From Streptomyces sp. yr375 (GTDB taxonomy: Bacteria > Actinomycetota > Actinomycetes > Streptomycetales > Streptomycetaceae), in NCBI RefSeq assembly GCF_900110755.1, contig NZ_FOFF01000030.1:1-61046 (forward strand): a stretch of DNA of 61,046 bases. Direction: 5' to 3'. The notes beneath the pieces are model-generated. The model saw nothing but the letters and a program-made list of their open reading frames with translations, did not search any database and was not told where the DNA came from. Both the position numbers and the translations under genes were made by a program. Positions within the stretch are counted from its first letter, which is position 1. The number at the start of each line of letters is the position of its first letter. This document shows positions 17,129 through 26,333 of this stretch, piece after piece.

Positions 17129-18592
17129 ATGCCCCAGGAAAAGAACGTGGGGGGCGCCCACGCCTTCTGGCTCGCCGGCCGCCAGGTCACCGGCGAGGAC
17201 AGCTTCGACGTCACGTCCCCGTGGGACGGCCGGCTCGTCGGCAAGGTGAGCGTGCCGACGGACGCGCAGGTCGAGGAGGCGGTGGCCGCCGCGTACGCCG
17301 TACGGGACGAGTTCGCCGCCACCCCCGCCCACGTCCGCGCCGCCGCCCTCGACCATGTGAGCCGTCGCCTCGTCGAGCGCACCGAGGAGATCGCGCAGCT
17401 CATCTCCGCCGAGAACGGCAAGCCGATCAAGTGGGCGCGCGGCGAGGTCGGGCGCGCGGTCTCGGTGTTCCGGTTCGCCGCCGAGGAGGCCCGGCGGTTC
17501 AACGGCGGCGAGGCGCAGCGCCTCGACACCGACCTCGGAGGTCAGGGCAGGCTCGCGCTCACCCGGCGCTTCCCCAAGGGTGTCGTGCTCGGCATCGCGC
17601 CCTTCAACTTCCCCCTGAACCTGTGCGCCCACAAGATCGCCCCGGCGATCGCGGCCGGCGCGCCGATCATCCTGAAGCCCGCCCCGGCGACCCCGCTCTC
17701 CGGCCTGGTCATCGGTGACCTGCTCGCCGAGACCGAGCTGCCCGCCGGTTCCTGGAGCATCCTGCCGGTGGCGAACGACCGCATGCCCGCCCTCGTCCAG
17801 GACGAGCGGCTGCCGGTCATCTCCTTCACGGGCTCCGAGCAGGTCGGCTACGCGATCATGGACTCGGTGCCGCGCAAGCACTGCACCCTGGAGCTGGGCG
17901 GCAACGGCGCGGCCGTCGTCCTCGGCGACTGGGCGAGCGACGCCGACCTGGACTGGGCCGCGACCCGCATCGCGACCTTCTCCAACTACCAGGGCGGCCA
18001 GTCCTGCATCTCGGTGCAGCGGGTCATCGCGGACGCCGCCGTGTACGACCGCCTGCTGCCGCGCATCGTCGCCGCAGTCGAGGCCCAGGTCACCGGCGAC
18101 CCCGCCGACGGCGCGACCGACGTCGGCCCGCTGGTCAGCGAGGACGCGGCCAAGCGCGTCGAGACATGGGTGGACGAGGCCGTAACGGCCGGCGCCACCC
18201 TCCTCGCGGGCGGCAAGCGCGACGGCGCTTCGTACGCGCCGACCGTCCTCACCGACGTACCGGCGGACACCAAGGTCGCCCGCGAGGAGGTCTTCGGCCC
18301 GGTCCTCACCGTGACGAAGGTGAACGGCGAGGCCGAGGCCTTCGCGGCCGTCAACTCCTCCAAGTACGGCCTCCAGGCAGGCGTGTTCACGCACGACGTC
18401 CAGGTAGCCTTCCGTGCCCACCGCGCGCTGGAGGTCGGCGGGGTAGTCGTCGGGGACGTCCCCTCCTACCGCGCCGACCAGATGCCGTACGGCGGTGCGA
18501 AGCAGTCGGGCGTGGGCCGCGAGGGCGTGAAGTTCGCGATGGAGGACTACACGTACGAACGCGTACTGGTCCTGACAGGCCTCGCACTCTAA
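17129..18592 (+). CDS. Aldehyde dehydrogenase (possible succinate-semialdehyde dehydrogenase)
   Basis: The 487-residue enzyme has a glutamate at about 255 (HCTLELGGNGAAVV), the catalytic cysteine at about 293 (NYQGGQSCISVQR) and the FTGSEQVGY cofactor loop. The ATG at 17129 was chosen; an in-frame ATG at 17075 would overlap the phosphatase gene. The GGQSCIS active site resembles lactaldehyde, phosphonoacetaldehyde and succinate-semialdehyde dehydrogenases. Placed three genes after gabT, it could oxidise succinic semialdehyde and finish the GABA route, but that is inferred from context. Confidence 0.82.
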   Translation: MPQEKNVGGAHAFWLAGRQVTGEDSFDVTSPWDGRLVGKVSVPTDAQVEEAVAAAYAVRDEFAATPAHVRAAALDHVSRRLVERTEEIAQLISAENGKPIKWARGEVGRAVSVFRFAAEEARRFNGGEAQRLDTDLGGQGRLALTRRFPKGVVLGIAPFNFPLNLCAHKIAPAIAAGAPIILKPAPATPLSGLVIGDLLAETELPAGSWSILPVANDRMPALVQDERLPVISFTGSEQVGYAIMDSVPRKHCTLELGGNGAAVVLGDWASDADLDWAATRIATFSNYQGGQSCISVQRVIADAAVYDRLLPRIVAAVEAQVTGDPADGATDVGPLVSEDAAKRVETWVDEAVTAGATLLAGGKRDGASYAPTVLTDVPADTKVAREEVFGPVLTVTKVNGEAEAFAAVNSSKYGLQAGVFTHDVQVAFRAHRALEVGGVVVGDVPSYRADQMPYGGAKQSGVGREGVKFAMEDYTYERVLVLTGLAL

Positions 18593-18610
18593 CGGGCCGA
18601 GCCCCCTAGT

Positions 18611-18625
18611 AAATGGTAACCATTT
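18611..18625. promoter_or_regulatory. AT-rich perfect palindrome
   Basis: AAATGGTAACCATTT is a perfect 15-bp palindrome (7-bp arms, one central A), followed by TTCATATAA. Such AT content is rare here. The sequence resembles metal-regulator (Fur/Zur-like) boxes in composition, but it lies between two convergent stop codons with no obvious target start. The role is unknown. Confidence 0.45.
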
Positions 18626-18644
18626 TCATATAAGCTCCTCGGAA

Positions 18645-18680
18645 GAGGCCCGGCACCGATGCCTTCCGGTGCCGGGCCTC
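18645..18680. terminator. Bidirectional terminator
   Basis: GAGGCCCGGCACCG at 18645-18658 pairs perfectly with CGGTGCCGGGCCTC at 18667-18680 around an 8-nt loop. It sits between the convergent aldehyde dehydrogenase and GH3 genes and touches the GH3 stop codon. Confidence 0.8.
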
Positions 18681-21555
18681 AACCGGAGAACCCGACCCGC
18701 GCGAGCCGCAGCGCCCCGCGCAACCTGACACGCAGGTCATGGACGCCCTCGGCGCCGAAGGCCGAGTGGACGTCGACATAGTCGTACGCTCCTCCGCCGC
18801 CCGAGGCGACGGCCAAGGTGGCCAGGACCGTCCCACCACCAAGCGACAACTCAACGCTGCCGGACCCGGCAACGGTCACAGTGACACCAGCCACCCCCGC
18901 CCCCACTCCCGTACCGAAATCGCAGGCACGATAGACGAGTTCACCCGTCCCGTCCGCCGCCCCCTGCACCGGTGTCACCGCGTCGCCGGACACCTTCGTA
19001 CGGTCGACGATCTCCGTACCGCTCTGCTCGTCGAAGTCGGCGGCCTCCAGACCGCGCAGGCGGACCGGGCGCGGGAGGGACGGCTCACCCTCCAGCGTGA
19101 GGGTCCTGCGCAGCCGGACATCCGTACTGGACGCGCCGACGAGCAGGTCATAGGGGCCGGACTCCAGACGCCACCGACCGTGCGCCACGTCCCAGAACGC
19201 GAAGTCGGACAACGGGACCTCAAAAGAAATCTCCCCCCGCGCGCCGGGGGCGAGCCGCACCCGGCGATGGCCGAGCAGCTCACGGCGCGGCCGGGTGACC
19301 GACGGATCCACCGCGCGGGTGTAGAGCTGGGCGACCTCGTCGGCCGTCACGTCCCCGGTGTTGGTGACGGTGAAGGAGACGTGCACCGCGCCACCCTCGA
19401 CGCGCGCCGCCAGATCGGCGTAGGAGAACGACGCGTACGACAGGCCGTGCCCGAACGGGAACAGCGGGGTGCCCTCGAAGTAGAGGTACGTCTGACGGGC
19501 GCCGATCACGTCGTAGTCGAGGAGATCGGGCAGATCGGCGTCGTCGGCGTACCAGGTCTGGGGGAGACGGCCGGCGGGCGAGACGTCACCGGCGAGTACC
19601 CGGGCGAGGGCGGTGCCCGCGGCCTGCCCGCCGTGCGCCGTCCACAGCACCGCGGACAGCCCACCCGGCTCGATCGCGTAGGGGTACGCCGACACGAGCG
19701 CCAGCACGGTGTGCGGGTTGGCCGCCCGGGCCGCGGCGAGCAGCCGCTCCTGCTGGGACGGCAGCCGCAGTGTCGTACGGTCCTCGGTCTCCCGGCCGTT
19801 GAGGTGCGGGTCGTTGCCCGCGACGACCACCACCACGTCGGCCTCGGCGGCAACCCTGGCCACGGCATCCTCACCGCGCTCGGCGACGACGACCTCAAAA
19901 ACCTCGGGAACCTCTTCACCCTCCGCGGCAACCCGCACACCGTCGGCGGCGACACGGACATGACGACCGGTCCCCAAGTGCCGCAGGAGGTACCCGTGTT
20001 CACGGGGCTCGAGACGGAACGTCTCCTGGACGATCCAGCCCCCCGGCTGGTCGGCGGAGGCACGCAGAAAGCCGTCCTCGGCAACGGACACATACCGCCC
20101 GTCGGGCGCGCGCAGCGTCACCACCCCCTCCCCCCAGTCGACGAGCGCGAACTCGGTGCCGCCGACATCGTCGGTGGTGAGCGGAGGAAGATCCGTACGA
20201 CCGGCGAGCAGAGCGGGATCCAGAGCCCCTTCGGCCCCACGCACCCCGCCCTCCCCCTCCTCCTCGGGCCCGGCAAGGACCTTCAGGAACGCCCCTGTGG
20301 AGGTCTTCACCACCACCCGGTCCACGCCTTCCGCGAAGGCGACGCGCTCGGCGCCGAACCGCTCGTACAGCCCTTCCAGCGGCGTGGAGCGGTGGATCAG
20401 CGTGCCGCTGTACCAGTCGAGCTTGCACTCGTCGGCGAGCAGCCCGACCACCGCGATCCGGGTGTCCGAGGCCAGCGGCAGCACACCGTCGTTGCGCAGC
20501 AGCACGATCGCCTGCTCGGCGGCCTCCCCGGCGAGGGCGCGGTGGGCAGGGGTGTCGAACTCGCCGGTGCTCGCGTGCGGGTCGTCACGCGGATCGAACT
20601 CGCCCAGCCGAAACCGCACCGAAAGCTGACGGCGCACCGCCAAGTCGACGTCGGCCTCGGTCAACAGCCCCTGCGCCAGGGCGCCCCGTATCCGGGCGAC
20701 GATCTTCGAACCGTCGGTGCCGTGGTCGGTGAAGCTGTCCACACCGGCGATCAGCGAGGCGGCCGTCGCCTCCTCGTGGGTGTCGAAGTAGTGCTCGGAG
20801 TCGGCCAGATTGGAGGGCGCGCCCGCGTCGGAGCAGACGAACAGATCCTCGTCCGTCCAGGTTCGCAGATGCTCGCGCAGATACGGCGAGACATGGTTGG
20901 GACGGCCGTTGACCAGGTTGTAGGCAGGCATCACCCCGGCCACCGCGCCCCCCTCGACCGCGCCGCGGAAGGCGCGCAGGTCGTACTCGTGCAGCACGCG
21001 CGGGCGGACCGAGGACGAGGTGACGTCCCGGCCGGTCTCGTTGTTGTGGGCCAGCCAGTGCTTGAGGACCGGGGCCGTGCGCCAGTACGTCGGGTGATCA
21101 CCGCGCAGCCCGTGCGTGTAGGCGGTGGCGATGGCGGAGGTCAGCCGGGGGTCCTCCGAGTAGCCCTCCTCGTTACGGCCCCACAGCGGGTGGCGCAGCA
21201 GGTTGACCGTGGGGGACCAGACGTTGAGGCCGACGCGGTCGTCGTGGGCGCGCATCGCCCGGACCTCCTTGGACACCGCCTCGCCGACCCGGCGCACCAG
21301 CTCGGTGTTCCAGGTCGCGCCCAACCCCACGGCCTGCGGGAACACCGTGGCGGGACCCATCCAGGCGACGCCGTGCAGCGCCTCCTGGCCGGTACGGAAC
21401 GCGGCGATGCCGAGCCGCTCCACGCCGGGTGCGAACTGGTGCAGGAAGGAGACCTTCTCGTCCGGGGTCAGCCGCGACAGCAGATCGTCGATGCGCTTCG
21501 CGAAGGGCAGTTGCGGATCGCGGAAAGGCGGCGGGGGCGTCGTGTGTGCGGTCAC
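18679..21555 (-). CDS. Glycoside hydrolase family 3 with beta-trefoil-like insert
   Basis: The 958-residue enzyme has the two GH3 domains. The N-terminal barrel carries the nucleophile aspartate at about 243 (LFVCSDAGAPSNL) and substrate-site HWLAHNNE. The second domain includes EAAEQAIVLLRNDGVLPL. A segment of about 150 residues inserted in the second domain (DGRYVSVAEDGFLRAS and GTGRHVRVAADG) looks like a fascin-type beta-trefoil. A fibronectin-like domain and a C-terminal beta-rich region follow. No signal peptide is seen, so it is probably cytoplasmic. GH3 enzymes are beta-glucosidases or beta-xylosidases. It is divergent from GH42 and has a LacI-type site just upstream. Confidence 0.9.
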   Translation of the reverse strand: MTAHTTPPPPFRDPQLPFAKRIDDLLSRLTPDEKVSFLHQFAPGVERLGIAAFRTGQEALHGVAWMGPATVFPQAVGLGATWNTELVRRVGEAVSKEVRAMRAHDDRVGLNVWSPTVNLLRHPLWGRNEEGYSEDPRLTSAIATAYTHGLRGDHPTYWRTAPVLKHWLAHNNETGRDVTSSSVRPRVLHEYDLRAFRGAVEGGAVAGVMPAYNLVNGRPNHVSPYLREHLRTWTDEDLFVCSDAGAPSNLADSEHYFDTHEEATAASLIAGVDSFTDHGTDGSKIVARIRGALAQGLLTEADVDLAVRRQLSVRFRLGEFDPRDDPHASTGEFDTPAHRALAGEAAEQAIVLLRNDGVLPLASDTRIAVVGLLADECKLDWYSGTLIHRSTPLEGLYERFGAERVAFAEGVDRVVVKTSTGAFLKVLAGPEEEGEGGVRGAEGALDPALLAGRTDLPPLTTDDVGGTEFALVDWGEGVVTLRAPDGRYVSVAEDGFLRASADQPGGWIVQETFRLEPREHGYLLRHLGTGRHVRVAADGVRVAAEGEEVPEVFEVVVAERGEDAVARVAAEADVVVVVAGNDPHLNGRETEDRTTLRLPSQQERLLAAARAANPHTVLALVSAYPYAIEPGGLSAVLWTAHGGQAAGTALARVLAGDVSPAGRLPQTWYADDADLPDLLDYDVIGARQTYLYFEGTPLFPFGHGLSYASFSYADLAARVEGGAVHVSFTVTNTGDVTADEVAQLYTRAVDPSVTRPRRELLGHRRVRLAPGARGEISFEVPLSDFAFWDVAHGRWRLESGPYDLLVGASSTDVRLRRTLTLEGEPSLPRPVRLRGLEAADFDEQSGTEIVDRTKVSGDAVTPVQGAADGTGELVYRACDFGTGVGAGVAGVTVTVAGSGSVELSLGGGTVLATLAVASGGGGAYDYVDVHSAFGAEGVHDLRVRLRGALRLARVGFSG

Positions 21556-21592
21556 TTGGAGAATCCCTTTGCGATGGAGCGGGAAGGTCCTT

Positions 21593-21606
21593 TCGAAGCG
21601 CTTCGA
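21593..21606. promoter_or_regulatory. LacI-type operator near the GH3 start
   Basis: TCGAAGCGCTTCGA is a perfect 14-bp palindrome 38 bp upstream of the GH3 start codon. The same 14-mer recurs at 21753, and its core is in front of the LacI gene at 29531 and 29612. The position suits repression of GH3. Confidence 0.75.
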
Positions 21607-21752
21607 TGCTCATTCGACACATGGGCGAGTGTCAAGAGGACGTCACCGCCAATCCATTCAGCACAAGCAAACGCGTAACCCCCACCTCCTCGCAGGAATC
21701 TCGTAACCGACCCTTGTGCACCCCAGGTCATTCACTTAACCTCGCAGCAACA

Positions 21753-21766
21753 TCGAAGCGCTTCGA
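21753..21766. promoter_or_regulatory. LacI-type operator, GH42 side
   Basis: This is the second TCGAAGCGCTTCGA palindrome in the GH3/GH42 gap, 160 bp from the first and 256 bp before the GH42 start. The spacing leaves room for divergent promoters between the two sites and for DNA looping by a tetrameric regulator. Confidence 0.75.
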
Positions 21767-22021
21767 CAGAAAAGGGGCGTGGCCTTCCGGGTCGGCAGGG
21801 CACCCCGACGCGCCCGCGGGTGCCAGTCCACGGGAGTGGGTCGTGGCGGTGTGGCGCAGTCCGTCGCTTAGTTCGTCACCGTCTCGTCGGACTGTGGCAG
21901 CGGGCAGCCGTATGCCCGACACGCGACGGACTCGCCGCACCGACACGACCCCGACCCACCCACCAACCGCAGCCGCAGCGCGCGTATCCGGCCGAGGCAT
22001 CCCGTACGGAGAAACAGCCTG

Positions 22022-24028
22022 ATGCCAAACGAGCACCAGCCCCCGACCCTGGCCGACGCCACCCGCGGCCGCATCCTCTTCGGCGGCGACTACAACCCCG
22101 AGCAGTGGCCCGAAGAGACCTGGCAAGAGGACGTCCGCCTCATGAAGGACGCCGGCGTCAACTCCGTCACCCTGGGCGTCTTCTCGTGGGCGAAGCTCGA
22201 ACCCGAGCCGGGCGCAAGGGAGTTCGGCTGGCTGGACCGGCTGATGGACCTGATGCACGACCACGGCATCGGCGCGGTCCTGGCCACCCCCACCTCCGCC
22301 CCACCCCCGTGGCTGGGCCGACTGCACCCGGACACCCTGCCCCGCGACGAGAACGGCGACGTCGAGTGGTGGGGCGGCCGTCAGCACTTCTCGCACTCCA
22401 GCGCCACCTACCGCCGCTATGCCGCCGCCATCACCGAGGACCTGGCCGCCCGCTACGGCGGCCACCCCGCGCTCACGATGTGGCACATCAACAACGAGTA
22501 CTGCACCGCCGATCACGGCGACGAGGCGGCCGCCGCCTTCCGTCGCTGGCTGCGCGCGAAGTACGGCACCCTCGACGCCCTCAACACCGCCTGGGGCGCG
22601 GCGTTCTGGAGCCAGGGCTACGACACCTGGGACGGCATCCTGCCCGCCCGCCGGCCCCACTACCTGAAGAATCCCACCCAGGTGCTCGACTTCCGGCGCT
22701 TCACCTCCGACGCGCTCCTGGAGTGCTACGTCGCCGAACGCGACATCGTCGCCCGGCACACCCCGCACATCCCGGTCACCACCAACTTCATGCCGCTCTT
22801 CATCGGCCAGGACGCCTGGCGCTGGGCCGAGGAAGAGGACGTGGTCTCGGTCGACCTCTACCCCGACCCGCGCGACCCCCTCGGTGCCCAACACGGCGCC
22901 CTGGTCCAGGACATGACCCGCTCCCAGGCCCGTGGCGGCCCCTGGATGCTGATGGAACAGGCGGCCGGCGCGGTCAACTGGCGCGGGGTGAACCACCCCA
23001 AGCCGCGCGGCCTCAACCGCCTCTGGTCCCTCCAGGCGGTGGCGCGCGGCGCGGACGCGGTCTGCTACTTCCAGTGGCGCCAGTCCCGGCAGGGAGCGGA
23101 GAAGTTCCACTCCGGGATGGTCGGCCACGCGGGCGAACAGGGCCGCAGCTACCAGGAGATAAAACAACTGGGAGCAGAACTGTCCCGAATCAGCAAGGAG
23201 ATGACGAATCATCAGAAGTCGACAACCACCACCGCAGACATAGCGATCCTGCACGACTGGCACGCGTGGTGGGCCGGGGCCCAGGAGGCCCGCCCCTCCA
23301 CCCACGTAGACCACGCGACCGTCCTGCACGCCTGGCACCGCGCGCTGTGGGAGGCCCACCACACCACCGACTTCGCCCACCCTGAGCACGACCTCACTGG
23401 CTACAAGCTGGTCGTGGTCCCCCAGTTGTACGCGATGACGGACGCGGCGATCGACAACCTCCTCGCCTACGTCCACGGCGGCGGCACCCTCGTGGCCGGC
23501 TTCCTGACCGGGGTGGCCGACGAGGACGACCGGGTCCGCCCCGGCGGCATGGACGCCCGGCTGCGCGACCTGTTCGGCATCCGCACCCTGCACGAATGGT
23601 GGCCACTGGAGGCGGGAGAGAGCATCGAGACCGACGGCTTCCGCGCGACCCTGTGGTCGGAGGAACTGGAAGCGGCCGAAGCGGACACGGTGGACACCGT
23701 CCACGTCTACAAGGGCGGCGAACTAGACGGACTGCCCGCGGTTCTGCGCAACGGCCGTGCCTGGTACGTCTCCACGCTCCCCGAGCCCGACGCCTTCCGC
23801 GCCCTGCTCGCCCGCGTCGCCGCCGACGCGGACGCCCACCCCGTCCTCGAAGGCCTCCCACCCGGCGTCGAGGCTGTCCGCAGGGGCGACCTGCTGTTCC
23901 TGCTGCACCACGGCCGGGACCCGGTCACCGTCCAACTCCCGGGCACCCACCACGACTTGCTGACCGGCACGACGATCACGGACGAAGTCACGCTAGGCCG
24001 CCACGCCGTGGTGGTGTTGTGCCCATGA
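22022..24028 (+). CDS. Glycoside hydrolase family 42 (beta-galactosidase)
   Basis: The 668-residue enzyme starts FGGDYNPEQWPEETW, a GH42 hallmark. The acid/base glutamate is Glu159 (WHINNEYC) and the nucleophile Glu312 (MLMEQAAGAVNW). The middle trimerisation domain and small C-terminal beta domain are present, and the length is typical. No signal peptide is seen, so it should act on imported oligosaccharides, releasing beta-linked galactose (some members release arabinose). Its stop overlaps the GH95 start by ATGA, so both are translationally coupled. Confidence 0.92.
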   Translation: MPNEHQPPTLADATRGRILFGGDYNPEQWPEETWQEDVRLMKDAGVNSVTLGVFSWAKLEPEPGAREFGWLDRLMDLMHDHGIGAVLATPTSAPPPWLGRLHPDTLPRDENGDVEWWGGRQHFSHSSATYRRYAAAITEDLAARYGGHPALTMWHINNEYCTADHGDEAAAAFRRWLRAKYGTLDALNTAWGAAFWSQGYDTWDGILPARRPHYLKNPTQVLDFRRFTSDALLECYVAERDIVARHTPHIPVTTNFMPLFIGQDAWRWAEEEDVVSVDLYPDPRDPLGAQHGALVQDMTRSQARGGPWMLMEQAAGAVNWRGVNHPKPRGLNRLWSLQAVARGADAVCYFQWRQSRQGAEKFHSGMVGHAGEQGRSYQEIKQLGAELSRISKEMTNHQKSTTTTADIAILHDWHAWWAGAQEARPSTHVDHATVLHAWHRALWEAHHTTDFAHPEHDLTGYKLVVVPQLYAMTDAAIDNLLAYVHGGGTLVAGFLTGVADEDDRVRPGGMDARLRDLFGIRTLHEWWPLEAGESIETDGFRATLWSEELEAAEADTVDTVHVYKGGELDGLPAVLRNGRAWYVSTLPEPDAFRALLARVAADADAHPVLEGLPPGVEAVRRGDLLFLLHHGRDPVTVQLPGTHHDLLTGTTITDEVTLGRHAVVVLCP

Positions 24029-26307
24029 CCAACCCCGCACCCCCCGCCCACCCCCTGCACGGCACCTTCGAGTACGAGCCCGCCGCCCGCTGGGAGGACG
24101 CCTTCCTCAGCGGCAACGGCCACCACGGCACCCTCACGTTCGGAGACCCGTACGACGACCGGGTCATCGTCACCCACCACTCCCTGGTCCGCCCCAACGG
24201 CGCAGAACACGCTCGCCCGCCGGAACTGGCAGCCGAACTCCCCGCGCTTCAGGACAAGTTGCTGGCCGGAGAGTGGGAGGCGGCAGAGAGCTTCACCGAC
24301 CACCGCCCCCTCCAGTGGGTCCAGCCCTTCCACCCGGCCTTCCAGATCAGACTGACCCAAGCCCCCTCGAACGACCCGCGCCGATACCGCTCCTACCGCC
24401 GCTCCGTCGACTTCACCACCGGCGAAACAAGGGCCGCCTGCGCGGACATCACCAGCCGCCTCTTCGTCTCCCGAGCCGACGACGTGATCGTCCATCAGAT
24501 CACCGGCCTGGACCTGGACATCTCCCTGGACCACCGACTCCCGGGCGCACCCGCCGACCTGGCCGTCGGCCAGAGCTCGGCCCGCACCCCGGACGGCGCC
24601 CTGCTCACCCTGCACGCCCGCTACCCCGACAACGACAGCGACCGCGCCTACACAGGCGTGACCCTGGTCGTCACCACCGGCGGCCGCACCGAGCTGATCC
24701 AGTCGGGCGTGCGCGTCACCGGCGCGGACTCCGTACTGCTGCTCACCCGGGTACGCCGCCACACCGGCGACCTCGACATCACGGCGGAACACCGTGCCCT
24801 GGACGGCAACCTGCCGCACTCCTACGACGACCTGCTGGACCGCCACCTCCCCCTCCACCGCCCCGCCTACGAACGCGTCACGCTCGACCTGCAAGCCGAC
24901 CCGGGCGAGCGCGCCCTGCCCGGCTCCGAACTACTGGAACGCCCCCGCAGCACGGCCCTCCTGGAGCGCCTGTTCGCCGCCGGCCGCTACCACCTCCTGT
25001 CCTCCTCCGGCCTGAACCCGCCCCGCCTGCCCGGCCTGTGGACCGGCGACTGGAACACCGCCTGGGCCGGGGCGTTCACCCACGACGCGAACCTCAACCT
25101 CCAGACCGCCTCGGCCGCCTGCGCGGCTCTCCCCGAAGTGACCGACGCCCTAGCTGCTCTGATCCACCGTCAGATAGACGACTGGCGGGAGAACGCTAGA
25201 GCGGTCTTCGGCGCCCGGGGCGCGGTCGCGCCCGCGCACAGTGACGGCGAGTCCGGCCTGACGTACCACTTCAGCCGCGAGTACCCGCTGCACCTGTGGA
25301 CCGCCGGTGCCGACTGGCTGCTCAAACCCCTGGTCGACCACGACGAGACACAAGGCACACGCGACCCGCGCACCGCAGCAGCCCTAGCCGAAGTAGCCCA
25401 TTTCTACGAGGACTTCCTCACCCGCACGGACCCCGACGACTGCGACAACCCGGACGCCAGGCTGGTCATAGTCCCCTCCTACTCGCCGGAGAACCGCCCG
25501 ACAGGCGCAAGCTGGGGCGCCCTCAACGCGGCAATGGACCTCTCGGCCGCCCGGCACGCCCTACGCACCGCAGCCACCTACCACCCGAACAACCCGGACG
25601 CCCCCACCGACCCAGATGCCCCCGCCAACCGCTGGCGAGCCCTGGCCGACCGCCTCCCACCCCACCGCATCAACGCGGACGGCGCCCTGGCCGAATGGGC
25701 GTGGCCAGGCCTGGACGACACCTACGACCACCGCCACCTCAGCCACCTCTACGGCGTCTGGCCCCTGGACGAGATCAACCCCTACGACACCCCGCGCCTC
25801 GCGGCCGCCGCCCACCGCGCCCTCGAACTGCGCGGCGCGGAGAACGACTCCGCGCACGGCCACCTCCACCACGCGCTGATCGCGGCCCGGCTGCGCGACG
25901 GCCACCGGGTCGCCCACGCCCTCGGCGCGGTCCTGGACGGCGACTTCTTCCACGCCTCCCTGATGAGCGCCCACTACCCGCGCCGCGACGTCTACAACGC
26001 CGACGCCGCCCACACCCTGCCCGCCGTGCTGATCGAGGCGCTGGTCCAGTCGACCCCCGACCGGCTGGTCCTGCTCCCGGCGCTCCCGTCCGCTCTCCCC
26101 ACGGGCGAACTCCGGGGCGTACGCACCCGGTTCGGTGCCGAACTCGACCTCTCCTGGGGCCCCGAAGGCGCCCGGGCCGTCCTGAAGCCGCACCGCACCC
26201 ATCGCATAGAACTCCGGACTTCCTCCGACGGCGACGGCGACGGCGAAGCCCAGCCGCTCGACCTAGTCGCCGGAGAAGACCACGTCATCACCCTGGAGAC
26301 GTGGTAA
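24025..26307 (+). CDS. Glycoside hydrolase family 95 (alpha-L-fucosidase-like)
   Basis: The 760-residue protein matches family GH95, inverting alpha-1,2-L-fucosidases with some alpha-L-galactosidases. The catalytic glutamate is at about 489 in VPSYSPENRP. The barrel segments GLWTGDWNTAWAGAFTHDANLNLQ and DDTYDHRHLSHLYGVWP are characteristic. The N-terminal beta domain begins EYEPAARWEDAFLSGNGHHGTLTFG. The ATG at 24025 overlaps the GH42 stop. There is no signal peptide, so it is likely cytoplasmic. A fucosidase coupled to a beta-galactosidase fits sequential trimming of Fuc-Gal side chains. Confidence 0.88.
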   Translation: MTNPAPPAHPLHGTFEYEPAARWEDAFLSGNGHHGTLTFGDPYDDRVIVTHHSLVRPNGAEHARPPELAAELPALQDKLLAGEWEAAESFTDHRPLQWVQPFHPAFQIRLTQAPSNDPRRYRSYRRSVDFTTGETRAACADITSRLFVSRADDVIVHQITGLDLDISLDHRLPGAPADLAVGQSSARTPDGALLTLHARYPDNDSDRAYTGVTLVVTTGGRTELIQSGVRVTGADSVLLLTRVRRHTGDLDITAEHRALDGNLPHSYDDLLDRHLPLHRPAYERVTLDLQADPGERALPGSELLERPRSTALLERLFAAGRYHLLSSSGLNPPRLPGLWTGDWNTAWAGAFTHDANLNLQTASAACAALPEVTDALAALIHRQIDDWRENARAVFGARGAVAPAHSDGESGLTYHFSREYPLHLWTAGADWLLKPLVDHDETQGTRDPRTAAALAEVAHFYEDFLTRTDPDDCDNPDARLVIVPSYSPENRPTGASWGALNAAMDLSAARHALRTAATYHPNNPDAPTDPDAPANRWRALADRLPPHRINADGALAEWAWPGLDDTYDHRHLSHLYGVWPLDEINPYDTPRLAAAAHRALELRGAENDSAHGHLHHALIAARLRDGHRVAHALGAVLDGDFFHASLMSAHYPRRDVYNADAAHTLPAVLIEALVQSTPDRLVLLPALPSALPTGELRGVRTRFGAELDLSWGPEGARAVLKPHRTHRIELRTSSDGDGDGEAQPLDLVAGEDHVITLETW

Positions 26308-26333
26308 CTCCCCCCACCCATGGAAGGGACGCC

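Larger units (their letters stand above)
21556..22021. other. Divergent regulatory gap between GH3 and GH42
   Basis: This 466-bp gap has no gene. It holds two copies of the palindrome TCGAAGCGCTTCGA (listed separately) and GACAC/GTGTC as an inverted repeat at 21616-21633. A C-rich leader of about 250 bp precedes the GH42 ATG, which itself follows GGAGAAACAGCCTG. I see no further structure in the leader. Confidence 0.6.

Noticed and set aside
18739..21678. A 979-codon plus-strand frame antisense to the GH3 gene
   Set aside because: GH3 motifs are clear on the minus strand; the plus-strand frame has shadow composition and runs through the operator.
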